DNA from: Capitulum mitella | Lineage: Eukaryota; Arthropoda; Thecostraca; Pollicipedomorpha; Pollicipedidae | Assembly: GCA_030062745.1 (NCBI GenBank) | Contig: CP099842.1 | Span: 21,175,822 to 21,239,821 of the forward strand | DNA: 64,000 nt | Direction of reading: 5' to 3' | In this document: one piece after another, positions 49,272 to 63,220 of the stretch | Layout of the letters: each line of letters starts with the position of its first letter | Numbering within the stretch: the first letter of the stretch is position 1 | Program-made: the position numbers and the translations under genes | The notes under the pieces: generated by a model | What the model was told of the DNA's origin: nothing | Seen by the model: only the letters and a program-made list of their open reading frames with translations | The model's database searches: none

Positions 49272-50284
49272 GTAAGGACGCCTTTTGGGGAGAAGTTCAT
49301 AAGCCTTTTTTTCTTTGCATCTAGGTTACAGTAGCAGTTTGGTAGAATCAGTTACAGTTCGTTGTTTTTTTTTGTTTTTTTGTTTTGAAGTTCACCGCCG
49401 TTACGTCGTATTTAATGTTTTGTCAGTCGTGGTTACGGACCTTTGTAACTGTACAGTGACCGAAAAATGCCAGTGACTTTCCCCCTTTTCTCGACGCTTG
49501 GACGCCGTGTCTATGGAGTATGATCTTTTCACGACAGCTCTGTGAAGGAATGTGGTATGCTGCAGCACTCTATTGGTATTTAGAAACTGGTTTTGTAAAT
49601 GGATTTAATTCATCGGTAGCCGATACATGGTTGATATAAACCGGGAGACAGGACTCGTGCCTGAAAGTCCTCTCGTGAAACTCTTGCAACAGCTGCTGAC
49701 GGCGGGAAACGTTGCCAGTGTAGTTCTTTCTCGAACGGCTGAATGGCGCTCCGTGCCGGGCTTCCGTGATGATGGAGCGGGGAGACTGATCTGAGGCCGT
49801 CATGGCACACGGATTTTCTGCCTTAGACGCCTGATTAATTCGTAGATGAGACACGTGCAACGGACGGCGAATTTGCAAACTCATTTTGACGTCATGCTGT
49901 GTAATTGTGAACTGATTACAGCCGTGATTGGATTACGGCCGTCTTCCGCGGGACTGAGACGGTCTGCGCTACATGAACAGGGAGCCAATTTTCCTGGAAA
50001 GATTGCTCTTGTTTCTCGTAATATATATGTATTTCGGCCACCTTGTTCAACGGGAAGGCTGTTACACCGGTCTCATGACCTTCAAGGCGTTGAAGCGTAC
50101 GGGGTGTGGACTGCGTTCATTTGCGGTTCCGCGTTTGAAAGATGTCAGTTGTCCGCGTTTTGCGTTAGTTGGGAGCCGAGAAGCTCCAGCGCGCTTAACG
50201 AATGATATGATAGGATATGATATGATAATGATACGATAATGATATGATAGGAGTCCGTGATGACATTTGTGCTCGGCTTGTGAC
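49272..50284. other. Region after the last recognised exon
   Basis: No exon that completes the preceding protein was identified. A degenerate GATATGATA simple repeat lies at about 50203-50250. Confidence 0.4.
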
Positions 50285-50425
50285 GATTAAGTTGTTTCGC
50301 AGAATGCGTGAGTATGAAGGTTTTAGGGTTTGATCTGACGAAGGCATCGCAGATCGTGCCGAAATACCTGGGCTTCTTATAAGATCAAACCCTTTTACTC
50401 ACGTGCACTCTAAAACAACTTAATC
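50285..50425. mobile_element. 141-bp foldback element (MITE-like)
   Basis: The terminal inverted pair GATTAAGTTGTTT (50285-50297) and AAACAACTTAATC (50413-50425) is perfect. Inner pairs GTGAGTA (50309) / TACTCAC and GGGTTTGATCT (50326) / AGATCAAACCC (50382) extend the fold. Confidence 0.85.
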
Positions 50426-53400
50426 AAGTGCACTATGCTTTTATGCCGCGCAGCATATCGTCGCCGATGTGCAGGTCTCCGCAAAGTAATGGTAGGTATT
50501 AGGGTCCTTGTGGGAAACCGGCCATAACTCGTGTATTTATGGCGCGAATGTAATATTTGAGCAACTAGCTGCTGCCACGTAGCAGTACCCGTGAAAACTT
50601 CAGACCTGTGTTTCATGTTTTAATTTCATGCCAAAAAGCACGAAAAAAAACATATTTACGCTCGGTGGGCGGGGACGTGGGGCAGGTTCCTTAGGTCCGC
50701 TACCGCGTTAACGCTCTCGGCTGTCAAACTGATAAGACCACTTGCGTTGTGAGTGGGGTGCTGGGTAAAGGCTATGAGGAAAGAGTACGTCTTGATCGCG
50801 TGACATGCCCTGACGGAGGGCTCTGAGGGCGTCGCGGAGGCTGACCGGGCCGTATCCGACCTGCAGTTGCTTCCAAACAGGTTGTTTTTCACCTGCAGGT
50901 GAACATTCGACCCGAGCAATGACGGCTGAGCGATTTCTTAGCATTAACGGTGGAAATGACGTACACACGAATGAACGGTTCATATTGTGTACCGAAGAAG
51001 CTTTTATGATAATCATATGGTGGATGTCATTGCCAGTGCAGATTAATCGCAGTGACACGAGGCTAAATGGACAAATACTCCGTTTATGTACATGCAAGCA
51101 CGAACATATTCTGGCATACATACACACACATTACCAGGGGCGGCACTCTGTATTTTTTGCAAGGGGGCATGCCCCCAATAATCACCTGACCCCCAATGCT
51201 GAGCTGCCCCCCCCCCCCAATGCTCAGCTGGGCCCCCTCACAATGTGGAACTTGTCTCCCAACATTTTGTCAGTTCTCAATGATAAAAACTTGATCTTCG
51301 CTGGGATTAAAGTTAAAGGTTAAAACGTCCAAGCAGTGTTCCCGGAACCACGGCAAAACGGCGTACGACAGCGCCGTGAAATTTGGCTTAGCTGACGACA
51401 CTTCCATTGCGCGTGTTTTGAAAAAAATGATGCCAGGTTATCTCAGGGCACGGAGCTATTACGTTATTACTGAAGGCTTGCCTAGCGATTTCTGCGCCAA
51501 ACGTCTTCGTAATGTTTTACGGCAATAGGTATCCATATACGGCAGACGATGGGCATGAAATCGGCTCAGAATGGTAGTCCACATACGAACAGGTCACTTA
51601 GCATAGGCCAATGACCTTTTCAACTTCAAACGAGTTCAGTGACCTTAGATGACATTTTGGACCTTGTGACGTCCCTGTACTTATTTTGGGTGAGACGATT
51701 TTAGGCCCATGTGGCCCCAGATGTGTCGTTTTAACTGAGGAAAATTGATTTATAGCCTCCAAACATAAAGTCTGACCCGACCTAGGAGGCCACTGGCTGC
51801 CCTGACGGGGTCGACACGGATCACGTTGAAATCCTTGGGCATACGACTATCGATTTCTTTTCGTGCCAAGGCGCTAGCTCAATTAGGGGCCAAATGGCGA
51901 GGGGGTGCCTACCCCCCTTCATCGGTGCGAGTGAAAATCCCTTCCGTCCGGCGAGGTTTAAACAAGCATGCGCATTAGTGCTGTGAATGTTGGAAAACAT
52001 GGATATTCATACCCTACCCGTATCAGACATTTCTCATGGCGTCAATGATAATGTGAAGAGAAAAGAGAAAATACTAAGTCTGCTGTCCCTTCCGGGCCGA
52101 TGAGCCCAGAATGACCAGTCGGAACGTAAGTTTTGACACCGCTAGGACGGATCCAGTCATGTCACCGATGTCCCTAGTGGATGGTTTTATACAGCTGGCA
52201 ACTTATGTTGAACCTGGCTAGGTTTGAATTGTTCGCGCAGATTACCAGTGGTTCGTGATATGCATACCTTTGCATATGTATCGTTTCTACGAAACAAATG
52301 AAACGGCGGCCATGGAGACAATCGTGCAGTAGTAGTATATGGTGTAAGCGCAGGGGCGTTGGAGCGTTTCATAAAGGGGGGCATGGGTCAGTTATTTTTT
52401 GCTGACGGAGATCGAGGGGGATGGGGTGGTTGACATCGACAAAAATGTTTCGTTTTATGTAGTGCAAATGAATATTGGTCATTGATCATTCTTTAGAATA
52501 GCAAGAGTGTAAAATTGTAGCAGAGTTTACTGCTTGGCGTGATAGTTTGACTAGTGACGACCTCGTTTGTACCAAAGTGTTTCTCTTCTTCAGTACTTCC
52601 CTCCACTTCCACCACCTATATTCTTGGCGTCATACACTGACCACTCACACTTCACTACGTCACGAGCGTCGTGAGGTCCACCACATGTGAGCCGATAGAT
52701 GGGTAGACAGATGGTAAGATACAAACTGAGCGAAAATCGGCGCTGCTTATATACTACTTACGAACGGAAATGGTGAAAGGGGATGGTACAATTATGATAT
52801 CATATAGAACCAATCAGGGGTGTTTCTCAACCCGAATATTCTGGAAAGATTAGGCTTTAGCCAATGAACGGGTGGGAGAACGCACGGAATTCAAAGAACT
52901 GGCTGATGTGAGCCGTATGCAAGAGCACAGACGTTTCTGCGGGTGTAAGCTATTTTAAGGTTAGAAAAAGGAAGTGTCATTTAACATTACGGATATGATT
53001 CACATAGCGGCACTGCGGCACGATTAATGTACTTGAGGCGTTGATGCGTTCTCAGACCTCTTTGTCTGACTCCCTTCGGTGCCGACTCTAGGAACTAGAG
53101 ATGAAGACATCTGGTAGCCTTACACAGTCTTCACAAACCAAAGGCTTTTGAAAGGAAACCTCTACAATTTAGAAAAAAATAGGGAACATTGAATTTTGAA
53201 GGTTTGCTGATACGGAAATTTTAAAGCCATGGCGTGAACTTTGTTACAAAAATGTTCTTGCGCGGGCTAGCCTAAAATGAGACGTGGTTCTGAAAGGACT
53301 GCACGATGTAAATCTCCGGCCGGAATCCAGTGGAGGGGCGAAATCAATCTCCTCCTCCGACCCCATGTTTGTCGCGGATTGCCCATTTTTGCATGCTTTA

Positions 53401-53620
53401 AATTGCTATCTAGTGCGTCCTGAAAAACAAAATAAAAACCGGAAAATCAGCCGGACATTTTTGGAAATATAGCTGCGTAAGGTCAACCGTAGAGTGGCAA
53501 AACCCACCGATCCCCCCTCCCCCTTCCCGGCAATATCATTAGTTACCAGTAATTAATTACCAACGACGATATTAGAAGACATATGAGCTATGTGAAGTTA
53601 AATGCTGTGTTCTGTTTGTT

Positions 53621-53714
53621 AGCCATCTCTCCTTTGAAAATAGGGATAAGTCTGGTTTTGGCATACAAGCCATCTCTCCTTTGAAAATAGGGATAAGTCT
53701 GATTTTGGCATACT
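53621..53714. repeat. 47-bp direct tandem duplication
   Basis: AGCCATCTCTCCTTTGAAAA begins at 53621 and again at 53668, near-identical to the end of the unit. A recent event. Confidence 0.92.
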
Positions 53715-55397
53715 TTCGATCACCTATGGTTATTATCCGGGAGGAATTCACAAAAGCTGCTAAATCAACGAAATTCTGAACATTTGACCCGATTTGACCT
53801 CTAAGGCGTTGTGCGAGGGTGACGAATTTTGCACAAATGTAGTCCACAGCTTCCCATTCATCTTGAAAGTTTCGTGTCACTAGCTGGTTTCTGAGTTTAT
53901 AGTGGGGGGGGGAGGGAACAATTTCACGTCTCTTCTCCACTGCGTGTAATTTTCAGAGACTCTCGACTGAGCGTGTCAAAAACATAAATATAACTTGCTT
54001 ATCAAGCATAATTACACAAAGATAGATCCCGGGTGTGTCATGCATTTTTGACTTTACGAACATTTCGCAAGAGAGGAGTCGGTTATTTTTCACGGCCTGC
54101 TAGACATCAGAGCTATGTCTCCCCCGACGGAGCCGCAATGCCGTTTAATGACATCTTGATTGAAAATATCGCTGACTGTGTCCGTTTGGGTTACGATGGA
54201 CTTCATGCTTTCCCCGAGGTCGACATCACTGTTAATAACTGATGGGTCTTTTCCAGCCGCTTGGTGTCATCATGTTGTGCAACGCGTGTGTTCCGTGTGC
54301 TTAGTATGAACCGCATAGTCTGCATCCCAATGTTCCCATGCAACCCATGTGTTCAGAAATGAGAATGGAGGGAAAAAAGCAAGAAAAAGGCTGTCCATGG
54401 ACGCAAACCCGCGGTTCCTTATCATCCATTTCAGTGCAGAGCGCACCACTCGGCCAACCGAACATACCATGATGCCACGTGGCCAACCGAGAACGCTGTA
54501 CAGCGTACGGCTGTGCTGGTCAGGTTGCTCGGGATCTGGTCGCTACGCCAATCAATGAGAAGCTTGTCCTGTTCTCCCGCTTACGACGAAAGAGAGACAT
54601 TCGCTCATTGGTCGGCGTGTTAACAGCTGTCCGATCTACTACGAAAGACAGCCTCTAAACTTACCCCCGAGACACCTGGCTGCCTGTCGGCAAAGGGTCG
54701 TAACTGGCAGGGACACATCCTGCAGGAGGCGGTGAAAGCTTGGCGAATGAAGCAAAACCATTATTTTTGAAAATGTAACTGTATTGAGACAATGCAGGTG
54801 AGCGCATCTGTATGGCGTGATGCGAAGCATTGTAACCTGTCGCACTATGTTCATGTGGCGTGTAATACCCACGGTTCAGGAAATACTCTCCATGTTGTCA
54901 CGGAACCTAATACGTACCACTACGCTGGTGGAAACCCGTACGTGGCCGCCTAGACGTCGTGTGCGTAGCTGCGGGATCCTCAGAGGCGTTTTCACGCTAT
55001 TGAGCCGCGCCTGCCATCTGCGTGGCGAACACGCTGTTTTTCTCGAGCTCCGAGTGACCGCACGGTCGGCGTTGTTCGGCATCTGGCGCCGACACGTGAA
55101 GGTCGCCGGCCGGCCGGGGCTGGCTCGCCGGGCCGCTGCAGCCACAGCGGGCACCATGGGGGCCGAATCGATCGCAGCAGCAGCCGGCCGCCGCCCTGTG
55201 TGCGCTGACGGCGGCCGGCTCTGCTGCTGTTCTGCCCGCCGCTGGTGTGGTGCTGTGTACGGAGCTGGCGGGACTTGGTGCTGTACGGGGCCATGCTGAC
55301 TGTGATGCGGTTGGAAGTGGTGGGGTGCTGATGCAGTGCGAAGCCATGTTGGATGCAATGCCGCATAGGACTGGATGTGTTGGTGATTGATATGTTG

Positions 55398-55429
55398 AAC
55401 CACATCCAACATAGGTGTTGGATGTGGTT
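55398..55429. repeat. Perfect 14-bp inverted repeat with a 4-nt loop
   Basis: AACCACATCCAACA (55398-55411), loop TAGG, then TGTTGGATGTGGTT (55416-55429). Confidence 0.93.
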
Positions 55430-56998
55430 GTGCAAGGAGCGGCGGAGTGATGTTGTGCTGAACGTGAGGAATGGTACGATATGCGGGGCGTTGTGAAACA
55501 TTGCATCGTACTGTGCGAAGTACTATGGTGTGGTTAATCATGTGGGTCCGTCACACCGCGGCGGGGCTCACGTTGGTCCTGTGTCGTTGTTGCAGTGCCG
55601 GCCGTGCTGGAGATGCTGGCTGGCGAGGCATGACCCTCCCAGCAGTGCTGAACACCCACCTCTGGGTCATCAGGGAGGCGCCTGACCTGGAGACCGTACC
55701 GTCATTCCGTCTATGGACGGAAACGCCTGTGGGCGTTAAGTGCCGGCAGACTGTAGCAACTGACATTGGCAGTGTACATCGAGCTGTGTGAATAAAAACA
55801 AATCCAGTGGCTGTGTTATATGTCGCAGATGCGTGTTCGGTGCGTTATGTACACCAGCAGCCTCTCGGGAGAGACCCTCATCCCTACCAGATCTGGCCAC
55901 CTCGCGGGTCCAGTTGAGGACGCCTCCGCTCGGTCTGAAACGGGAGAGGCCAACCTTCCGACCACACGTTCAAGTACCACAGTAGCGGAAAGCGAAACAC
56001 TCGTCCACCAGACCTGTGCCGAACTGTGTAGGCTCCGAAGAAGGATGTTAAGGCAAAGTTAAACTTGGCCGTTGCAGAAGCTAAGGATGGATTAAGAGGC
56101 TTCCCCCAGGGAAGACTACATTGTCTGTTTTGCGTGCGGTGTGGCACCTGGTAGCGATGCGTAATTCCGGTGAGGAATGGATCCAGTGCGTTAAATGTTA
56201 TATGCGGGATGGCATTCCGTGCACCGATGCAGCACCCGCCAAAAGCTGGCCCGGTGGCAAATGCAGACAGTAGTATGAGAGCTCCGTACAGAACGGTTTG
56301 TAAAACCGCGACTGGTCGATTAGCATGTACGCCAGTTTCTCTGCTGCCATTTGAGTTGATTATTTTTAACAGGGACATCCCCGGCTTGCATACACTGATG
56401 AATCACATCGTCGGTGACAAGGAGAAACTGGCGTTACCGCCGAGGGTTACCGGGAAGGATCCAGCGGCTCCGTTGGGGGGAGGGGGGACAGACCCGAGTT
56501 TCCGGGTACGAATGGTAAGTCAGTGAGTCGTCGACCGGGGGGGGGGGAGGAGGGACGCTGGCCATGAATTCGAAATGTAGTTCAGCGACTGAATATGGAT
56601 GGTAGGTCAGCGATTCAGCGACCGGTGGGGGAGACGTTGGCCGTGGATTGGGTTCGGAGTGTCCAGCGACTTCAAACTCCGGTTGTGTAGTAGTAGCCAT
56701 GTCTTTTTGGGGTCAAATGGCCCCTCGCAGTTGGGGGGGGGGGGGCATGGCCGAAATGCCCTCTGGATCCGCCAATGAAGGGTTACACGACGTACATGTT
56801 CCCTCACTTCTTGGGACAGAGTTCGAGGCTATTTTGTACATCCATTTCACACCTGCAGACTTTATCCATCATGATATTATTTTTATACCGTATGGTGTTT
56901 CGTTTGCGTTTTTTTTTTTTTACTTTTGCAATAGCCGTTTTCACAGCGGCGAATTTCGCAACGTGACCAGATTTCACTTCCATCAATTTTAGTCTTAA

Positions 56999-58203
56999 CC
57001 CTATTCCCGGCAGGGGGGCTGAATCCGCCCCCCTCGGATTTTTTGCTTGCCAATTCCAGGCTTTTTAACGCAGCTTCACGAAACTTCGTCACTTTTCCTA
57101 GCTATTCTTTCTACGCGCCATGATAAAATTTCAAAATTCTATTTTCCTAAGGGGCGGGGCCAGGCAACGCTTTTGGGAGGCACCTCAGGCCATTTTTGGC
57201 CATGTTGAGGGTAAAAGGAAAATGTCTGCCAAAAACAGAGTTTTTAAGATAGAACTTAAAACTTTATATGGATGTATAGCTAAATAGTTGGGCAAAGTGC
57301 AGATGTAATTTTGTTTATCTGAGGTCACTACAAGGCCAGACCAAGGTCAAAAGTCAATTTTTTTACAATAATTTTTGCGCCTTTTTTTCAAATGCCAAAC
57401 CCGGAATATATATGACGTAAAACGGTGCCCTCTACTTGTGTACCAAGTTTCAGCTTGATATCAGGTCGGGTCACGGAGCTATGACCTAAAATGTCAGTGC
57501 TCGTACCCTATATCGCAATAGCCATGAAATGAAATTTTTTAAATAGAGTGAATTCAAATGATTGAAAACGTTTACACATAACATTAAATGCACACAAGAT
57601 CATTCCAAGTGACCCCAAGGTCACTGGAGGTCATTTAAGGTCATAGGTCACAAGTTGATCTGAAGAACGTGTGACCATGACAGTTGCCCCTTTTTCATGT
57701 CCTTGGCACCGCCTATGTTAATATTATACGAACATTGTAATGCGATTTGTACTTCTTTAGCATAGCATGACTAGCAGAAGCCAAAAAAGTGTTTTTGCCT
57801 CTTTTGTTCATTCAGTTGTTAAAAAACTAATCCTCCTATTTTTAAAACCCTGTGAACGCCCATGAATTTTCTCAAAATTTCGGATTTGTTTACCCATGGT
57901 AAAAGCCCTATTCATGATCTCTCCACTCATGTCAGTTTTATTGAAATCTGTCCATTAACAACGGAGTTATAAGAAGTCCAAAAATACCCCTAATTTTGAC
58001 ATTTTTGCCCCCCTGTATCCACACATTTCAAAATTTCGAAAATTTCCTTTTATCAAAAATGCGGTCCCTGTCATGGCAAATCGATTACCGTTTGTTGCGA
58101 TGAAATCGGATATGTAGTTCTCGAGATCTCAGGGGGGGGGGGCCGAATCCGCCCCGCGCCCTGCCGGGAATCGACCATACCGTCTAGCCCTCCGGGAATG
58201 GGG
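56999..58203. mobile_element. TTAA-flanked non-autonomous element, copy 2 (both ends present)
   Basis: The left end is TTAA (56995-56998) then CCCTATTCCCGGCAGGG. The right end is CCCTCCGGGAATGGGG then CTAA (58204-58207, one change from TTAA). The ends are inverted repeats of about 16 bp. Just inside each end is a G/C-run palindrome around GAATCCGCC. The interior lacks genes and carries four AGGTCA half-sites at 57618-57650. It is piggyBac-like in target and terminus; the transposase source is unknown. Confidence 0.8.
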
Positions 58204-58207
58204 CTAA

Positions 58208-60300
58208 CAACGAAAATAATGTCGCAACATACCATGGAATGCAGCTGGTCCGACAGTGTTGTGAAGGCTTAGTCTTTGACCATCGCCTTACGAGGGGGAC
58301 CGATTCAGCCTTCTGGTCTGCCGTTCCTCTCTGCCGCTGTGGAACAGCACGCTTCCGTTGTATGAGGCTTCGGGTAGATGAATTATTTCCAGCTCCGCAT
58401 ATTTCGAGACTAATCCTAGTCTTCAGTGACGTCAGCTCGCGGACACGTTCCGTGATTCTTCAGTTCATCGCATACATTGGCATGTTGCTTGTTCAACAGG
58501 ACGTCAAAGTTTGCACGCAGCCTGACTAGAAATGTTCTTGGATGCTTCGTGGCCTTTGGTGTCCTTTCGAAGGTCAGGTGAGGTCAGTGACATTATTTCA
58601 TCTTCTGGTGGATTCTGAACAAATCAAACGTGACGAAGACAATGGGGATTGTACATACCGCCCGTCGGGTCTCGAAGGTCAAGAAAAAGGTCCGAAATCT
58701 CGGGCCGATGAAAAAAATCGTTTCCTGGGCAGTCGGTACCGATTTGCCAGTTACTAAGAACTCGATCTGGAACCTGACCTAAGACGACATTTTGGTATAA
58801 CCTAGGATCATCATAGGCTTCGAAACAAGTGTTGGCACCCGTATTTTAGGAAGCACAACAAAAACACTGACATAGGTGGCTCAGGTAATCAAATGTAGTC
58901 CATTTATCCGAGAAGAGAAAAAGACAACGTTAGTCGTACTGGTCCAGCTTAACCCGAAGTATACGAGCCAGAGAAGTGTTGTCTGCCCCAGGGCTTTTCT
59001 CGGATTAGTGAAGCAAAAATCAAAGTGGGGCCAAGGGCGACATATACCAAGTTTTGAGAGGTGCGCACCCGTCCCTAAAAATGTGCTATCCACTAGGAAC
59101 ATGCTGGATTTCTGTTACGCTGCAGCAATAATGTACAGCGAATAAACAGGGAGCATGATTCAGTGGAAACAAACGGCGAAAAAAAAACACGAAAAGAATA
59201 ACGTTGCCTTCAAACCACGAAAACAACCCTTCATCCCTCAATAGGGGACCATATCTCCTTCTTTCTGCTTTGTTAACGTCCCTGCGAGCGTGTGAGCCCG
59301 CGCAAACGGGGTCGTTAGAGCCCGTTGCTCTTGTTCAAGTAGTGGATGGGGCTCCATTAAGAGAGCCGTCCGGTGGTCGATGGTGTGAGAATGTCAGACC
59401 GTGGCTCCGGTCGTAAGTGCCCCGGCTGCGGCGGCCGGCTCGTGACATTCCGGGCATCGGTGCCGCCTCGTGGGCGAGAGTTTATAGTGCAGCGCCGGAC
59501 CCCCCTCCCCCCACCTGCTGATAGATCGGCTCTCTCTTGGATGAAGCGTCACGGCCAAGGAGAACGAATCCCCTCGTCAATGGACAGAAACGCCACCATT
59601 TTCGGCCATGGCTTCGGCTTGTAGTTTAACGGAAGGCTATCCATAACTTCGTCCAGTTTCTGCACGGAAGCACGGCGCAAATTCGCCGTTGCTGAAGTCG
59701 AACTCGGCGTGGCTTGATCAGGATCTTTGTCAACTTTGGTTAGCGTCGGCTGTAAAGGCCAATGTCGCCGCAGCGAGTGCGGTTCGGGTGATTAATACGG
59801 GAAATTCGTGGGGCAGGAAGGGATAACGACGAGCTCGTCAGACGCGCGTCAGCCGACTCAAAAGCACTGGGCTATTCGATACCGTGCAAACTCGAAATTA
59901 GGCGTTTAACCGAAGTGGCCGCGTCATGACAGAGTCCTACCACACATAACGATTGTTAGCCAGAGATGATCGGGTTGATACGGCGCATACAAAGTTGGCG
60001 TGCCACTGAACGGAGAGTATCAGAGAGGTGCATCACCGAGAAGGGATTGACATGACTGAAGCCCGTTTGTTTCGTGTTACCCGGAATGAGCTCGCGCCGG
60101 ACCGGTGAGTGAATTTCCGCCACCTGCTGCCAGGTCTTAGGCGCTCCGGAAAGTGGAACGCGCGATATGACCCCGCTGAAAAATGGCCGTCCGTCCGGCG
60201 CGAAATGTCCGGAACGGCTTATTTTCCGGCGCCGACTAAAATACTTCCGTCTCCCGGCCTGACAGATATGAGGCTCGTTTCCTGGCGCCGCTTCACGCCG
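58208..60300. other. Intergenic sequence
   Basis: No gene recognised. It rises from AT-balanced to GC-rich towards the island at 60300. Confidence 0.45.
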
Positions 60301-60873
60301 GCGGCAGCGGTCTGAGAGTGCGCATGGCGTCTGAGGCTCCTGCACGCGCTGCGTTCTGCGGCAGCTCGACCGCGCGTCGCTGCTCGCCGCCGAAGTTCGA
60401 GCGGCCGCGTCCCGGCGCCGTCCGGACGCCGCCCGCTGACCGCAGGGGCAGACCGGCTGACCGGCCATCGACCGGGCCGTCCGGCTCCGAGAGGCGCGGC
60501 CCGACCCGGCCTGACCGCCGGCCGGTGTCCGCCAGCCGGCCGCGCCGCGGCGCCGACCCGCCAGCTCTCCACCGCGCCGCCGCGCCATCCGGCCGTCGCC
60601 GACGACGACGACCATTTTTCTCAATCGAATCCGGGCGCCGAGTGGTGCGCTGGGGTTCGTTCCGTTCACATCTGGGTTGTTTTCCAGCGCGTCGGCGACG
60701 GCGGCCGGCGCTGGCCGAGATCGATCGGCGACGGTGGCGCCGCCGGCGGGAGGCTGCAGCACTAGCGGGCAGTCGGCCGGGCGGCCGGGCAGAGGCGGCG
60801 AGGCGCGCGCGCGCTGCCGTGGCGGGAGCGCGCTCTCTGCCCCCGACCGTCGCTGCCATGGATCTAGCATGCC
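60300..60873 (+). promoter_or_regulatory. CpG-dense island with a possible first coding exon at its end
   Basis: A CpG-rich block ends with GCTGCCATGGATC, an ATG at 60858 in strong Kozak context. Five codons (MDLAC) plus two bases precede a GTAAGT donor at 60875. A phase-compatible segment after an AG at 61360-61361 encodes LLARLNKSIIILRQK and stops at 61479. Both readings may be chance. The long open frames on both strands are compositional. Confidence 0.3.
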
Positions 60874-61479
60874 GGTAAGTCGGGCTCGGCCGCCGGCTCG
60901 GTACCGGAAGCGGAGCTCGGTGCAGGAACCGTGTCGGATACGATTTAAGACTTCACGGAAATTGCGATTCATTTTAAAAAAAATCGGTTGTACCCATTAA
61001 ATATGCTTAAGAGTGGTTTCATTAAAGGCCGTCCCAAAAAACGCGACTTTCCTATTTGACACACCAATGGCGTAAGCTGCGAGCCATTACAGTTGCAAGT
61101 AAGACCAAAAGAAGAAAATAACGCCCGAAAATCCGGCATTAATCTGCCGTGAAAACAAAATGAAAATGTTTCGCTGACAACGTCCAGGGATGGTGCCAGT
61201 GCAGAGGTCGGAGGGCGTCCCCTCGTTTCCTGACTTTCTGCTTTTAAAATACCAGCCGCCCTATTCGGGAAGCTGGTAATTTTGCGTTACTCTACAGCGT
61301 CGATATTCCTTTCTAACGCCCCGGCTCCCGGCCTGATGCACTGTTTTCCTTTATCGCAGAGGTCGCTCCTGGCGCGGCTGAACAAATCTATCATCATCCT
61401 GCGGCAGAAACCGTGTGATACTGAAAATGTCACACTGACGACCGACATTTACAGCAGTGCTTTGTCAGTAATAGGTTGA

Positions 61480-63220
61480 ATTCCATTATGTGATGGTGTT
61501 ACATGTTAAGCGTGATTTTCGTAAATGACGCGACAGTTGCAAACAAATTGACCATATCATCTTTACGTTAAGATTCACTCCGTTTATATTGCTTTCAGGT
61601 TAGATGGGTGCACAAGTGTTAGCTGTATTTTGTTAATGACATTTTATCATGGTAGTGATTGGGGTATTTCGTCACCCCCAAGTTGATGGGGAAGGTTTTC
61701 CCCTCTCTGTCTTGAGTACCAATCATCCGATTTCTATGATTCAATCTGCATTGAACAGCGTGTAACATCGAGGGCCAAGATATCCCCACTTGTGAGCTCC
61801 AAGATCACCTATGACGCCACAGGCCAGGTCAAAGCCCCAAATCCGGCGATTATTTGTCATCTTCAGAGACAAATTAACACAACCATAATGGCTGAAATTA
61901 GTTATATGTGTATGAAATTAACTCCCATTTTATACCACAAACAAGATTTTGGTAAAAAATGGCCCGAGGTCAATACAGGCTAAAAGGTCAAATTAAATCG
62001 TGATCTGGTCTTAGACCTTTTACAAGTTACTGATGCCGAATTTCTCGAAAAGCCCAAAAATCCCCTTGTGTCTCCGTTTCCGTCGCGTTTTGGTCGTTGT
62101 AATTATTCGTCTCAGCGCTTCTTGATACTTGGTCCTTACGTCGTCCGTGATGAGGTGCTTTAAGCCACATCAAAAAGAACACAGATAAAGGAGTCCTAAT
62201 AGTACCGGAAAGATTTGACCTGTGATGACTTGAACACCTGTTTCTCGTCAATAATTGATTGTGTTGCTCAGGTACGTGTAAGGATAAATTGTTACTGATG
62301 ACTTTTTTTATTAAAATATTATGGTAGAAAACACGAAAGGATGGCCAGAAAATCTTCAGAAACTCCCGGGTTATTTCTTATTGGTGTCCCCGAGCAAGCA
62401 TTGATGAGGTGTATCAGGGATGTCGGTTTTTATTTTTTTTGCGAGGGTCCTGCCCCCTTCCCCGAATGTTGATTCCTTCCATGTAGGTTTGGCCCTCGCT
62501 CAATATTTTCCGCCTGTTTTGAAGGCAAATGGGAAAAAATGATAAAAAGAAGGGTCACATTAGATAAGAGATAGACAAAAAGTATAATAAAGCGTAAAGT
62601 GATGCGTGAAGCATAAAGAAGTAAAGCATAACGTGATGTATCTGTCTGTCCTTCCATTTGCTATACATATATACATGTATCCATGGAGATATACGCATTT
62701 TTTATTTGATAGGATTACTTGACATTTATTTTTTGTTTGGCAGAAAACTTACAAATTACCATTGGTTAAAATGTAGCGGGCTAAATCCGTTGAGAAATCC
62801 ACATTTGCGGGTGGTTAGGTTGTTGGGCCCTCGGCTCGGTGCCCCAATCATTTACAGAAACTGACGTCCTTAAGGTGCATCCTGCTTGCTGATTTTGCTT
62901 TAGAGGAATCAGCTAGCAAACTTAGAGCGGAGCGATATGTGCCATCTCGGTTGTCGTTCCCGCATAATTCTTGGTGGAGCGCTACAGGGTTGTTTATTTT
63001 CAATCAGCGGCCTTAGACGCCTTAGATGTCATGTGGAGATGCCAAAATAACGACGGCGAGGCTTAAGTCTCACGAAAAGCTTATAAGCCCGCGTTCGAAG
63101 GACAAATTACCGAAGTCCATGATCCTGAGCCCGTGAATCTTAGGTCCGCGATCCTCATTCGCTGAGAGGCAACTGCTTTGGCGAGGAAATCCTGACATCG
63201 CGAGAGACGTCGGCCTAATC
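61480..63220. other. AT-balanced region, no gene seen
   Basis: Nothing coding recognised. It contains scattered AGGTCA half-sites (for example around 61825 and 61970). Confidence 0.4.

Larger units (their letters stand above)
50426..56994. other. Gene-poor, repeat-rich region
   Basis: No gene recognised. Fragments with CAGGGGCGG-type starts and poly-C/G cores occur at about 51136-51240 and 52350-52400, as in short DNA-element remnants. A 47-bp duplication is at 53621 and a palindrome at 55398. Two units of about 87 bp (ATGGTAAGTCAG, ATGGTAGGTCAG) occur at about 56513 and 56600, with G-runs to 56750. Confidence 0.45.

Noticed and set aside
54033..54242. 69-residue + strand open frame with a plausible globular end
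   Set aside because: No homologue recognised and no matching splice sites to neighbouring exons.
54876..55541. 221-residue His/Pro/Ala-rich minus-strand open frame and two overlapping ones
   Set aside because: Three long frames overlap on one strand, with low-complexity repeats and no domain; no start or splice context.
59956..60972. 338-residue minus-strand open frame
   Set aside because: It lies across the CpG island, is Arg/Gly/Ala-rich and has competing open frames on both strands; no family features.
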